The notes under the pieces: generated by a model
What the model was told of the DNA's origin: nothing
The model's database searches: none
The model's input: only the letters and a program-made list of their open reading frames with translations
Shown here: positions 7,471 through 14,891 of the stretch, piece after piece
Position numbering within the stretch: position 1 is the stretch's first letter
Layout of the letters: the number at the start of each line of letters is the position of its first letter
Virus record (IMG/VR): IMGVR_UViG_3300035670_000204
Location: 1 to 63,207 of that record
Length of the DNA: 63,207 bases
Strand: one strand, 5' to 3'
Source: a virus
Position numbers and translations under genes: made by a program

Positions 7471-7681
7471 CATAAATCCTGAGCACTATAAGTCCATGGG
7501 GCTGGAGTGCATTGACTGTATCCAAGGGGCCGTAATGGACCTTCCTGGAATGCAGGGATACCTTACTGGAAACGTGATGAAGTATATATGGCGGTTCCAG
7601 CGCAAAAACGGCGTCGAAGACCTGAACAAGGCCAAGTGGTACCTGGAGCGATTGATTAAAACCGTGGAGGAAGCGCAGTGA
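7457..7681 (+). CDS. DUF3310 protein, T7 gp1.7-like nucleotide kinase
   Basis: A 74-residue protein with the hallmark order of this family: NPEHY near the start, then LECIDCIQ, GNVMKYIWRF and DLNKAKWYLERLI. In phage T7 the related gp1.7 is a nucleoside monophosphate kinase acting on dTMP and dGMP, and many phages carry this short form. It overlaps its neighbours by 14 and 4 bases. With the ThyX and deaminase genes further on, it suggests a phage programme to enlarge thymidine nucleotide pools. Family assignment is strong by motif; enzymatic activity of the short form is known only for some members. Confidence 0.85.
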   Translation: MTKDNINPEHYKSMGLECIDCIQGAVMDLPGMQGYLTGNVMKYIWRFQRKNGVEDLNKAKWYLERLIKTVEEAQ

Positions 7682-7941
7682 ATATAAATTTATATTTTGA
7701 CGTTGTTCAGCGTAGGAATGTCTTTGCCAAGGCGTGCCAAGAATGGGTCCTGACCTGCGAAGACACAGACAAGCATGACAAGTGGGTCCTTACCACCTGG
7801 GAGGGCAAGAAGCGCCCGTCAACGGCAGCGATACATAAAGCCATTGATGCCGCGCTGCAGGCGATGCGAATGTATAACACTATGGCGGCTGCGCGGAGCA
7901 CGTTCCACGTCTCGGCGCAATTTAATAACTTCGAGGAATAG
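7678..7941 (+). CDS. Unknown small protein, 87 aa, GTG start
   Basis: An 87-residue protein starting at GTG in a GTGA overlap with the DUF3310 stop, so it is probably made by translational coupling. It has several Trp residues and a helical middle (TAAIHKAIDAALQAMRMYNTM). The start region contains ATAAATTTATAT, which here simply encodes INLY. No known family. Confidence 0.6.
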   Translation: MNINLYFDVVQRRNVFAKACQEWVLTCEDTDKHDKWVLTTWEGKKRPSTAAIHKAIDAALQAMRMYNTMAAARSTFHVSAQFNNFEE

Positions 7942-7943
7942 CC

Positions 7944-8156
7944 ATGCCAAACCAAAACATAAATTGGGACAAGGTCCCCGAGTGGATGAATTACTTGGCC
8001 ATGGACAGCGACGGCCTTTGGTTCGGATATGCCGAAGAGCCGTACCACGAGCCGGGGTCGTCTACGTGGGACTACACGGGCCGTATGGCCACCCTGGACC
8101 GCGACGTATTTACTGACTTCACTGCGACACTAACCAAGCGCCCTAACGCGGAGTAA
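7944..8156 (+). CDS. Small protein with W..PEWM..AMD..GLW motif, 70 aa (family member 1)
   Basis: A 70-residue protein beginning with NWDKVPEWMNYLAMDSDGLW, followed by an aromatic, acidic segment. The same N-terminal pattern is seen in the proteins at 9268 (PPEWAKYKSMDADGIW) and 9979 (APAWATHAAMNRNMSW). This short aromatic module recurs in small phage proteins; I know no assigned function. It has its own gene two bases after the previous stop. Confidence 0.7.
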   Translation: MPNQNINWDKVPEWMNYLAMDSDGLWFGYAEEPYHEPGSSTWDYTGRMATLDRDVFTDFTATLTKRPNAE

Positions 8157-8160
8157 TAAC

Positions 8161-8442
8161 ATGAAGACCAAGACTGCTGATAGAAACATAAGAGTTGATA
8201 TTACCTACGAAGGTGAAGACTTCGACGGGTTCACGGATGACTTCTGCTACGAGCTGGAGACACACGGCATGGGGCTGGTCGCGGGCCTTGACGAGGATGC
8301 CATGCGGATAAAAGGCAACATCGTTCGGGACGATACGCGAACCAAGCGGCTGAGCGTGGATGATTTATATTATGTTCAAGACCTGGTCGCCCGGTTCGGA
8401 TTTTCCAAGTACGAACTGAGCATGTACCTGGACGCGAGTTAA
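8161..8442 (+). CDS. Unknown small acidic protein, 93 aa
   Basis: A 93-residue protein with a strand-rich first half (RVDITYEGEDFDGFTDDF) and a helical C-terminus. It starts 4 bases after the previous stop and is followed 4 bases later by the GTG of the helix-turn-helix gene. No recognised motif. Confidence 0.65.
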   Translation: MKTKTADRNIRVDITYEGEDFDGFTDDFCYELETHGMGLVAGLDEDAMRIKGNIVRDDTRTKRLSVDDLYYVQDLVARFGFSKYELSMYLDAS

Positions 8443-8446
8443 GACC

Positions 8447-8866
8447 GTGCGCCCGTTCACCACCACTGAAGCGAAGATTATTCGTGAGTGGACGGGCACC
8501 CTCCCCGAGTTGGGTAGAAGACTGGACCGCACAGCCAAGTCTATCTCCCAATTTCGGGTTCGCTCTGGGATAGCCCGGAAACGTCAGAATGTATCTGCGG
8601 AGATGCGCCGGGATATCATAGCAGCAGCGAAGCGGGGTGACTCGCACAAACGGATTGCCACAAGAATGAATTTATGTCTTGAGACCGTTGGCATTGTGAC
8701 CAAAAACGCCGGGTTACATAGACGCAAAAAGTATTCTGAGGCAGAGCTACAGATTGTAGCTGAGTGGACTGGTACCCTCCGTGGCCTAGCTGAGAAGATA
8801 GGGCGAAGCGTACCGGCTATAAAATATATACGTCGCACTGTAAAGAAGGGGACTACCAATGTTTGA
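8447..8866 (+). CDS. Helix-turn-helix DNA-binding protein with internal duplication, 139 aa
   Basis: A 139-residue basic protein, start GTG. It contains two matching segments: residues about 5-35 (TTTEAKIIREWTGTLPELG...) and about 97-127 (SEAELQIVAEWTGTLRGLA...), each resembling a helix-turn-helix of the SANT/Myb or sigma-region-4 kind. Between them lies another candidate (IIAAAKRGDSHKRIATRMNL). The shared EWTGTL core marks an internal duplication. Such proteins are found in phages as homing-associated or regulatory DNA binders. With three potential DNA-binding units it could read an extended or repeated site such as the octamers at 1.5-2.5 kb; this is inference. Confidence 0.7.
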   Translation: MRPFTTTEAKIIREWTGTLPELGRRLDRTAKSISQFRVRSGIARKRQNVSAEMRRDIIAAAKRGDSHKRIATRMNLCLETVGIVTKNAGLHRRKKYSEAELQIVAEWTGTLRGLAEKIGRSVPAIKYIRRTVKKGTTNV

Positions 8867-8975
8867 AGATTGGATTTACACCATCATACACTATGCACTG
8901 GTGAGCGCCGGGGCGTTCACACTGCTGGGGTTTATTATTACTGCCATTGAAGGGAAAGACAATGAGCAAGATTAG
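8859..8975 (+). CDS. Small membrane peptide, 38 aa
   Basis: A 38-residue open frame starting at ATG 8859, overlapping the previous stop by 8 bases and the next start by 14 bases. It has a short polar start, a long hydrophobic stretch (about residues 6-30, with SAGAFTLLGFIITAI) and a charged end (EGKDNEQD), i.e. one predicted membrane span. The close packing between two genes supports reality. It might modify the host membrane or act in superinfection exclusion, but there is no direct evidence. Confidence 0.55.
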   Translation: MFEDWIYTIIHYALVSAGAFTLLGFIITAIEGKDNEQD

Positions 8976-9258
8976 CGTTATGTTTGAAGTATCAGAGCCT
9001 AATCCGGATATAATACTTCAAGACAGGCTACACGCTGGGTTGTTGATGGACGACGTAACAGATGACATCGCAGCCCACCTCGAACACCGGAACCTTAGCC
9101 TGACTGGGATGTATACGCCATTCAAGTTCCACGGGTACCTGGTCGGAGCTGGAGATAGACTTAACTGCACGGTTACATTAGAGGATGAACTGCACCTAGG
9201 CGAATTCTTGAGCTTGAACCATCATGTGTGCGCGTACGATATAACAAACCAAAACTGA
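8962..9258 (+). CDS. Unknown small acidic protein, 98 aa
   Basis: A 98-residue protein with alternating strand and helix segments. The ATG at 8962 is chosen over an in-frame TTG at 8947, because AAGGGA lies at a good distance before the ATG. No family is recognised. It overlaps the small membrane peptide gene by 14 bases. Confidence 0.65.
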   Translation: MSKISVMFEVSEPNPDIILQDRLHAGLLMDDVTDDIAAHLEHRNLSLTGMYTPFKFHGYLVGAGDRLNCTVTLEDELHLGEFLSLNHHVCAYDITNQN

Positions 9259-9267
9259 GGTGATGCC

Positions 9268-9726
9268 ATGACCGATACCATACGTTTGAATCAGCCACCC
9301 GAATGGGCAAAGTACAAGTCCATGGATGCAGATGGAATCTGGACCTTCTGGAGTCACAGACCTAGACCCCTGCGCTCCATGGGAATCTGGGTGTTCCCTG
9401 AAAACTGGAGCAAACACTTCCGCAGTGCCATCGTGACCGACACGAAGTCCGACCCGAGTAAGATGCCATACCAATGGTATGAGACAGTTCAGGCCCTACA
9501 CGACAGGCTGGAAATTTGCCGTATCTGTCTGGGTGATTGTGTGTGCGCAGACCCGGACCCCGAGCAGACTATATCTATTCCTGCGACATGCGTGTGCGAC
9601 TTAGAAGAGTGGGACTTGCGCGTCCTGTCCATCTCAGTCGTATGTGATAAGTTCGTTGCGCATGATATGTTAGACGATGCCTGTCAGGTATGTTTTCACA
9701 GCCGTAAGTGCCACGCGGAGGGCTAG
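9268..9726 (+). CDS. Cys-rich protein with PPEWA..SMDADGIW motif, 152 aa (family member 2)
   Basis: The N-terminus (about 8-45) carries the same aromatic motif as the proteins at 7944 and 9979. The rest contains Cys clusters CRICLGDCVC (about 90-99) and CQVCFHSRKCH (near the C-terminus), suggesting one or two zinc-binding knuckles. So it looks like a fusion of the small module with a zinc-finger-like tail. Preceded by GAGG about 9 bases before the ATG. Function unknown; nucleic acid or protein binding is the natural guess. Confidence 0.7.
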   Translation: MTDTIRLNQPPEWAKYKSMDADGIWTFWSHRPRPLRSMGIWVFPENWSKHFRSAIVTDTKSDPSKMPYQWYETVQALHDRLEICRICLGDCVCADPDPEQTISIPATCVCDLEEWDLRVLSISVVCDKFVAHDMLDDACQVCFHSRKCHAEG

Positions 9727-9728
9727 CC

Positions 9729-9986
9729 ATGATTGACCAAGAATATATAACAATGGTATTCCGCGCCAAAGACATGCCAGACGGAGATATATCTGACTTA
9801 CTCCGTATCCAATCGTGCGTTTATATGTCATGGGGGCATATTCCCTATGACTACGACAAGCTCAAGTACAGCGTGGATAACGCCAAAGAGCTAAACCACA
9901 TGAATGACCAGCTATGCCGCCAGCTTACAGCCCTGGAGCGTATGGCCAGCGCATTAGACCGCCTATCTGGAGGGCAGCATGATTGA
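9729..9986 (+). CDS. Unknown small helical protein, 85 aa
   Basis: An 85-residue protein; the ATG at 9729 follows GGAGGG and the previous stop, and is preferred over in-frame codons upstream inside the previous gene. The C-terminal half is a likely coiled helix (about residues 45-80). It overlaps the next gene by 8 bases. No family recognised. Confidence 0.65.
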   Translation: MIDQEYITMVFRAKDMPDGDISDLLRIQSCVYMSWGHIPYDYDKLKYSVDNAKELNHMNDQLCRQLTALERMASALDRLSGGQHD

Positions 9987-10173
9987 TTGGAGCACCGCCC
10001 CCGCATGGGCTACCCATGCTGCGATGAATAGAAATATGTCTTGGTATTGGTTCTCGGCCAAGCCTATTCCCTGCGGCTGGACCTGGGCTGCACCCTTCGA
10101 AAACAGACTGCGGTTCGAAGCGCCCTGTTTCCCTGGGGATTGGACACAGTCATTACAGGAACGACCCGTATGA
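9979..10173 (+). CDS. Small protein with W..APAWA..AMN..W motif, 64 aa (family member 3)
   Basis: A 64-residue Trp- and Pro-rich protein starting MIDWSTAPAWATHAAM, a divergent third copy of the module at 7944 and 9268. GGAGGG lies 6-11 bases before the start. Its stop overlaps the polymerase start as ATGA (10170-10173), so polymerase translation is probably coupled to it. Confidence 0.65.
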   Translation: MIDWSTAPAWATHAAMNRNMSWYWFSAKPIPCGWTWAAPFENRLRFEAPCFPGDWTQSLQERPV

Positions 10174-11966
10174 ACATCATTACACTGGACTTTGAAACGT
10201 ACTACTCCAAGGAGTACACGTTATCAAAACTTACGACAGAAGCATACGTTCGGGATGCCCGCTTCGAGCCCATGATATTGGGTATCAAGATAAACGACGG
10301 CGAAACCTACTCGGTATCGGGGACAAAGAATATCAAGCTGGAGCTGGCAAATTTAGACATACGTAATAACGCTGTCCTGTGCCATCACACCCACTTCGAC
10401 GGGCTGATACTGTCCCACTGGTACGGCCTGGTTCCGCTGCTGTACCTGGACACCCTGAGCATGGCCAGAGCGGTCCTGCCTCCTATGCGGTCCCGCAGCT
10501 TGCGAAAGCTGGCCGAAGCCCTGGGCGTAGGGGTGAAGGGCTCGGAGGTGGACAACGCCATTGGGTACCACCTGAAAGACCTAAAGCCCCTGCAGCTTGA
10601 CACGTACGAGACCTACTGCCGTAACGACGTAGACTTGACCTGGCGCATCTTCCGGCGCCTGGCCAAGTTGATGCCAAAGCAAGAGCTGGCCATTATTGAC
10701 ATGGTGATTCGTATGTTCACCTGTCCACGGTTTGAGCTGGACCCAGAGGTTTTGAATACTGAGCTGTACGTTTTGAGAAAGAACAAGGCTACGTTACTCA
10801 AGAGCGTAGGCGTAGACCAAATCGAGCTGATGTCCAACGACCGCCTGGCTGCCCTTCTGGCGTCTTACGGCGTTGACCCACCGACCAAGCTGAGCGTTCG
10901 TACCAACCGCCAGACGTATGCGTTCGCAAAGAACGACGAGGCGTTCCAAGCCCTGGCAGACCACCCTAATCCGGACGTACAGGCCATCGTAGCGGCGAGG
11001 CTGGCCCACAAGTCCACCATCTTTGAGACCCGCGCAGACAGGCTCCTAGGGGTGCAGCAGCGCGGCCCGGCTCCGGTGTACATCGTGTACTACGGCGCGA
11101 AGCAAACGGGACGCATGTCCGGAGGCGATAAGCTGAACTGGCAGAACATGGGGCGAGGGAGCTTTCTGCGCCGGGCGGTACGTGCCCCTGCAGGATACAA
11201 AATCGTAGCTGTGGACAGTAGCAACATCGAAGCCCGCGTCCTGGATTGGCTGGCGGGGGAAGACCTGAGCGTGTACATGACTGGCGACCCATACTGCGCC
11301 CTGGCGTCGAAGATATACGACAAGCCCGTCACTGAAGATGACAAAGCAGAACGTATGTTAGGAAAAATAGCCAAGTTGGGATTGGGCTACGGTATGGGGG
11401 CGATGAAATTCATCACGACTTGTAAGGGTTGGGGCGTTGACATTGACCCGCAGTTTGCTGAGATGGTTGTAGATGTTTATAGGAATTCGAACCTGAGAGT
11501 CAAAGCCCTGTGGAAACGGTTCAATGATATAATACCTGCCTTGGCAACTAATAAACAAGGGCATGTAATAGACCCGAGAGAGTTGCTTATTACCGACGAT
11601 ATGAGTATAATACTCCCCAATGGGTTGAAGATAATGTACCCCGAATTATCTTATGACAGAAAGACCCGAGAGTATTCATTCTATAACGGTAAGTCACGGG
11701 AGAAACTTTATGGTGGAAAAATAACTGAAAACGTAGTTCAGGCACTGGCGAGAATAATTGTAATAGACCAAACATTAGAGCTGTCAGAACACTATCCTGT
11801 ATCCCTCACCGTACACGATGAGGCGGTGATGGTGGTACCCGAGCGGGATGCGGAACACGCGGCGCAATTATCGAAAGACCTATTTAGTACACCGCCGATA
11901 TGGGCACCCGACTTACCACTGGCAGCAAAAGCAAGCATCGGAGATACTTATGCTGACTGCAAATAA
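10170..11966 (+). CDS. Family A DNA polymerase with 3'-5' exonuclease
   Basis: A 598-residue replicative polymerase. The proofreading domain shows Exo I (LDFE, D7 and E9), Exo II (HFDG, D77) and Exo III (Y149...D153). The polymerase domain shows motif A (VDSSNIEAR, D349/E354), motif B (R395...K399...GYG) and motif C (HDE, 549-551). The residue matching E. coli Phe762 is Leu403. I chose ATG 10170, in ATGA overlap with the previous stop, because the exonuclease motif begins right there; the frame is open 43 codons upstream, but only over the previous gene. It is shorter than Pol I and lacks the 5'-3' exonuclease, as usual for phages. It should copy the genome with the helicases and primase downstream. 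Confidence 0.95.
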   Translation: MNIITLDFETYYSKEYTLSKLTTEAYVRDARFEPMILGIKINDGETYSVSGTKNIKLELANLDIRNNAVLCHHTHFDGLILSHWYGLVPLLYLDTLSMARAVLPPMRSRSLRKLAEALGVGVKGSEVDNAIGYHLKDLKPLQLDTYETYCRNDVDLTWRIFRRLAKLMPKQELAIIDMVIRMFTCPRFELDPEVLNTELYVLRKNKATLLKSVGVDQIELMSNDRLAALLASYGVDPPTKLSVRTNRQTYAFAKNDEAFQALADHPNPDVQAIVAARLAHKSTIFETRADRLLGVQQRGPAPVYIVYYGAKQTGRMSGGDKLNWQNMGRGSFLRRAVRAPAGYKIVAVDSSNIEARVLDWLAGEDLSVYMTGDPYCALASKIYDKPVTEDDKAERMLGKIAKLGLGYGMGAMKFITTCKGWGVDIDPQFAEMVVDVYRNSNLRVKALWKRFNDIIPALATNKQGHVIDPRELLITDDMSIILPNGLKIMYPELSYDRKTREYSFYNGKSREKLYGGKITENVVQALARIIVIDQTLELSEHYPVSLTVHDEAVMVVPERDAEHAAQLSKDLFSTPPIWAPDLPLAAKASIGDTYADCK

Positions 11967-12165
11967 CAATAGGTGTAACAGTAACTACATGGCCAGATTA
12001 AAGCTACAAGGTTACGATATACGGTTTGATATATCTGACGCGGGGATATCCATAATATCCAATACTACGGGGCGCAGGTATAACCCGCCCGCAGCAAATA
12101 TATGCGATGCGTTTAACATGGCAATAGCCGACATTGAAGCTAACGAGGTGTACCTAGATGAGTAA
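11950..12165 (+). CDS. Unknown small protein, 71 aa
   Basis: A 71-residue protein starting at ATG 11950 inside the last codons of the polymerase gene (17-base overlap) and overlapping the ThyX start by 8 bases. The middle looks beta-rich (DIRFDISDAGISIISNTTG). No known family. Position between polymerase and ThyX suggests co-expression only. Confidence 0.65.
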   Translation: MLTANNNRCNSNYMARLKLQGYDIRFDISDAGISIISNTTGRRYNPPAANICDAFNMAIADIEANEVYLDE

Positions 12166-13093
12166 TATATACGCCGCTGTGATAGAAGATTCACTGTTCC
12201 CGAAGGGTGACCCGGTTAAGCATAGGCTAATCAGTATTGAGATATATCTTCCAAAGATATTAGATGCTGAGTTTGAAAAGCACCGGTCCATAAATTCTAA
12301 CTCAAGCTCCGACAGGGCCATGAGTTTTACTCGCGTCTCCTGCATGGACCCTTTTATACCGAGTGACATTCGGATATCCAACGTATCCATGCGCAGCGAC
12401 AGTCCGGCCCCTTCAGCCGTAGCGGATAGTTTTATCCAGACCGTGATGGAGCTACGCGACTACACGATAGACAAGCTGCATCCATTCCATAAGATGATAC
12501 ATAAGCAACATCTTAACCGGTACATGGTCGCTTACTCGATGCAGAAGAAGTTGGCCACGGCGACCCTGGACTGGTGGAACTACTTCATCAAGTTGCGGGC
12601 CGCCCCCGATGCAGACCCGGCGATTATCAAAGTTGCGCGGTGCATCCAACAGGCCATTCAAGCATCGGAGCCCGTAGACCCCGCCGAGAAAGTTGGGCAC
12701 TTATGTTATATTACAAAAGAAGAGCGCCGAACCCTTGCCTACGAATACCCTATCCTGGCCCTTGCGTCGGCGGCTCGCTGTGCCAGAACTAGCTACCTTC
12801 GAGATGGGGTGAACGCACCTACGCTAGAGGATGACTTGATTCGCGCCAACAAGCTCATCGACGACATACACCTGACACCCTTCGACCATCAGGCGACTCC
12901 GACGACTGTCACGCAGGTCACCAATCAGGCGCTATCCTGGGGGGACCTGACTGAGTTGCTACACGACGCAACCCACATCGACAGAGAAGGGTTCGTATGG
13001 TGTAACAGCCTCAGAGGGTGGAGCCAGTTCCGAACTCACCCCCTGGTGACCCGTGGGCGTGACCTATATGGCCCAGCCAAAGAGGAAGCGTAA
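12158..13093 (+). CDS. thyX: Flavin-dependent thymidylate synthase (ThyX-like)
   Basis: A 311-residue ThyX-like enzyme, which makes dTMP from dUMP with FAD, NADPH and methylene-tetrahydrofolate. The signature region reads KHRSINSNSSSDR at 41-53, matching the ThyX pattern RHRxxSxNxxSxR with Lys for the first Arg. A second conserved zone near the C-terminus has LRGWSQFRTHP (about residues 283-293), which fits the family's substrate-binding end. The protein is longer than the usual 215-250 residues because of an extra helical middle region. It begins in overlap with the previous gene, and its stop is directly followed by the deaminase start (TAAATG). Together they would feed thymidylate synthesis. 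Confidence 0.8.
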   Translation: MSNIYAAVIEDSLFPKGDPVKHRLISIEIYLPKILDAEFEKHRSINSNSSSDRAMSFTRVSCMDPFIPSDIRISNVSMRSDSPAPSAVADSFIQTVMELRDYTIDKLHPFHKMIHKQHLNRYMVAYSMQKKLATATLDWWNYFIKLRAAPDADPAIIKVARCIQQAIQASEPVDPAEKVGHLCYITKEERRTLAYEYPILALASAARCARTSYLRDGVNAPTLEDDLIRANKLIDDIHLTPFDHQATPTTVTQVTNQALSWGDLTELLHDATHIDREGFVWCNSLRGWSQFRTHPLVTRGRDLYGPAKEEA

Positions 13094-13537
13094 ATGCCAA
13101 CTATGCGCCCGTCTTGGGATGAAACCTGGCTGTCCATTGCCCACACCATGGCCGAACGTACGACCTGCAGAAGTGGCCGCGCTGTGGGAGCTGTTGCAGT
13201 ACGAGACAAGCGCCAAATCGCCAGCGGGTACAACGGGGTTCCCTCGGGTGTAGACCACCCTACGCGCTGTATACGCCGGGAGCAGAAGATACCATCAGGG
13301 CACTCCCCCCACCTGTGCGGATGCCAACATGCGGAGAGTAACTTGGTAGCCTCGGCTGCGCGGTTTGGGATTCCCCTAGAAGGGGCGACGGTGTATCTGA
13401 CCTGTTCGCCGTGCATCGCCTGTGTCGGGATGCTGGCACATGCGGGGGTAATTGAAGTCGTGTACGCTGACGCATACCCAGACGATGCCGCGCTGCGGAT
13501 TGGAGCGCAGTCTGGGATACTGTTACGTAAAGCCTAA
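13094..13537 (+). CDS. Deoxycytidylate (dCMP)-type deaminase
   Basis: A 147-residue zinc deaminase with HAE at 79-81 and PC..C at 106-110 (SPCIAC), the complete zinc and proton-shuttle set. The N-terminal part includes RSGRAVGAVAV and NGVPSG, typical of dCMP deaminases of phages. It would convert dCMP to dUMP, the substrate of the ThyX immediately upstream, to which it is joined by TAAATG. A related deaminase specificity (dCTP or others) cannot be excluded from the sequence. Confidence 0.9.
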   Translation: MPTMRPSWDETWLSIAHTMAERTTCRSGRAVGAVAVRDKRQIASGYNGVPSGVDHPTRCIRREQKIPSGHSPHLCGCQHAESNLVASAARFGIPLEGATVYLTCSPCIACVGMLAHAGVIEVVYADAYPDDAALRIGAQSGILLRKA

Positions 13538-13544
13538 ATAAAAA

Positions 13545-13575
13545 GCCCGCGTCCTAGTGTCGGCTAGGAGCGGGC
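13545..13575 (-). terminator. Rho-independent-like terminator oriented leftward
   Basis: GCCCGCGTCCTAG pairs with CTAGGAGCGGGC (one bulge) around the loop TGTCGG. The T-run exists only on the minus strand (GGGCTTTTTATTT); on the plus strand the hairpin is followed by CAAGGGG. It would therefore stop leftward transcripts coming from within or beyond this operon, although all genes here point rightward. On the plus strand it may still serve as an RNA hairpin. Confidence 0.6.
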
Positions 13576-13657
13576 CAAGGGGTGTGGTCAAGACCGCTGC
13601 GTTCACGATTCAGAGTATAGCGGGACCAATTTTTGCCGTCAACATGAGGATACTGCC

Positions 13658-13918
13658 ATGCCATCCAGCCCGAACTACAAACGCAATTACGACCAAGAGT
13701 ACGCCACGGCTAAATCGCGGGGCGAGGTAGAAGGCTCCCGTCTCCGCAAGCAAGCCAGACGGGACATGCTGAAGCGCGGCATGGTCCGACCCGGCCAAGA
13801 CGTAGACCACAAGAAGCCCCTATCCAAAGGTGGGTCGAATGCAAAAGGTAATCTACGAGCGGCACCACCCAGCAAGAACCGGTCCTTTCCACGAAACAAA
13901 GATGGGAGCATGAAGTAA
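13658..13918 (+). CDS. Small HNH-like endonuclease
   Basis: An 86-residue basic protein. The C-terminal half reads DVDHKKPLSKGGSN then NLR, with D50-H51 as the start of the metal finger and N61/N65 following, then SKNRSF. This resembles the short HNH proteins common in phages; the last His of a canonical HNH is replaced by NRS-type sequence, so catalysis is uncertain. GAGG lies upstream. It follows the 120-base gap with the leftward terminator and is joined to the next gene by TAAATG. Confidence 0.7.
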   Translation: MPSSPNYKRNYDQEYATAKSRGEVEGSRLRKQARRDMLKRGMVRPGQDVDHKKPLSKGGSNAKGNLRAAPPSKNRSFPRNKDGSMK

Positions 13919-14590
13919 ATGTCAAACCTGGGGTTTCCATGGTCATACTCACGACTCACCGCGTACGAGACGTGTCCTAGACAGTATGAACATAAGTACA
14001 TACTAAAGACGACGAAGGACGACACCAACGAGGCCGCGATATGGGGCGTGATGGTCCACGAAGCATTTGAGTTGGCCTTGACCCATGGGACCCCACTCCC
14101 TGAGTCCCTTCAAACCCATCAACCCTACATAGATTACATCGCTGGGATACCGAGCGAGACCCGGCTGATAGAGCATGAGCTGTGCCTATCCGAGTCGATG
14201 GACCCCTGCGCCTGGGACGCTGAGAACGCCTGGGTGCGGGGTATCCTGGACGTACTGATTATGAAGGGCGACAAGGCCCTGGTGATAGACCACAAAACCG
14301 GAGCCAAGAAATATAACTTACGTCAGCTCAAGCTGTTTGCCCTGTTGGTGTTCTGGACCTATCCCCATATCAACAAGTGTCGTACAATATACGCCTGGGT
14401 GAAGACTGGTGCGACCACCATTGAGGACTTCAACCGGGACCAAGTTGCTACCCTATGGGGTGCGTTTTCCGACAGTATCAATTTATATAGAAAGGCACAT
14501 GAGACCAATCGGTACATACCGCGCCCTTCTGGGTTATGTCGCGGCTGGTGCCCTGTTTCATCGTGCGTGTTTTGGTCCGCGAAAGGATAA
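13919..14590 (+). CDS. PD-(D/E)XK nuclease, Cas4/RecB-like with Cys cluster
   Basis: A 223-residue nuclease: H47-E48 (VHEAFE), D111 (GILD) and D124..K126 (VIDHKTG), followed by QLKLFALL, the RecB-type QxxxY-like region. Cys19 plus Cys207, Cys211 and Cys216 are placed as in Cas4/AddB-like proteins that hold an iron-sulphur cluster. In phages with this gene set (PolA, VRR-NUC, SNF2 helicase) it is thought to work in DNA processing or recombination. It begins directly after the HNH stop. Confidence 0.85.
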   Translation: MSNLGFPWSYSRLTAYETCPRQYEHKYILKTTKDDTNEAAIWGVMVHEAFELALTHGTPLPESLQTHQPYIDYIAGIPSETRLIEHELCLSESMDPCAWDAENAWVRGILDVLIMKGDKALVIDHKTGAKKYNLRQLKLFALLVFWTYPHINKCRTIYAWVKTGATTIEDFNRDQVATLWGAFSDSINLYRKAHETNRYIPRPSGLCRGWCPVSSCVFWSAKG

Positions 14591-14594
14591 ACCT

Positions 14595-14891
14595 ATGGCT
14601 GCACGAACCCCAGAAGGCAAGGTAAAAGCGAAAATCAACGCCGTCCTAAAACGGCACCCCTGCTACTCCCACATGCCCGTACTGAACGGCATGGGAGCGC
14701 CCACCCTGGACTACATTGGATGCTCCAAAGGGCGGTTTTTCGCCATCGAAGCGAAGCGCGACGGCAACAGCCTGTCTCCGCGCCAAGTGCTGACTGCAGA
14801 AAAGATGCGTAGTGCGGGGGCGAAGCTGTTTGTTATCGTCGGGGAAGACTCCCCTGTGCTGCAAGAACTGGAGGACTGGTTATGCTCATAG
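14595..14891 (+). CDS. VRR-NUC domain nuclease
   Basis: A 98-residue stand-alone VRR-NUC protein: TPEGKVKAKINAVL at the start, then GMGAPTLDYIGC, FFAIEAKRDG (the nuclease E-x-K) and LSPRQ...AGAKLFVIVG. This family includes structure-specific nucleases in phages. The ATG at 14595 lies 4 bases after the previous stop with AAGGA upstream. It overlaps the helicase start by 10 bases, and the pair VRR-NUC plus SNF2-like helicase is a common phage neighbourhood. Confidence 0.9.
   Translation: MAARTPEGKVKAKINAVLKRHPCYSHMPVLNGMGAPTLDYIGCSKGRFFAIEAKRDGNSLSPRQVLTAEKMRSAGAKLFVIVGEDSPVLQELEDWLCS

Noticed and set aside
13053-13253. Overlapping plus-strand frame at the ThyX/deaminase junction with Cys pattern CQLCARLGMKPGC
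   Set aside because: It overlaps the ThyX end and the deaminase start in another frame; both have better motifs and the TAAATG junction explains translation.
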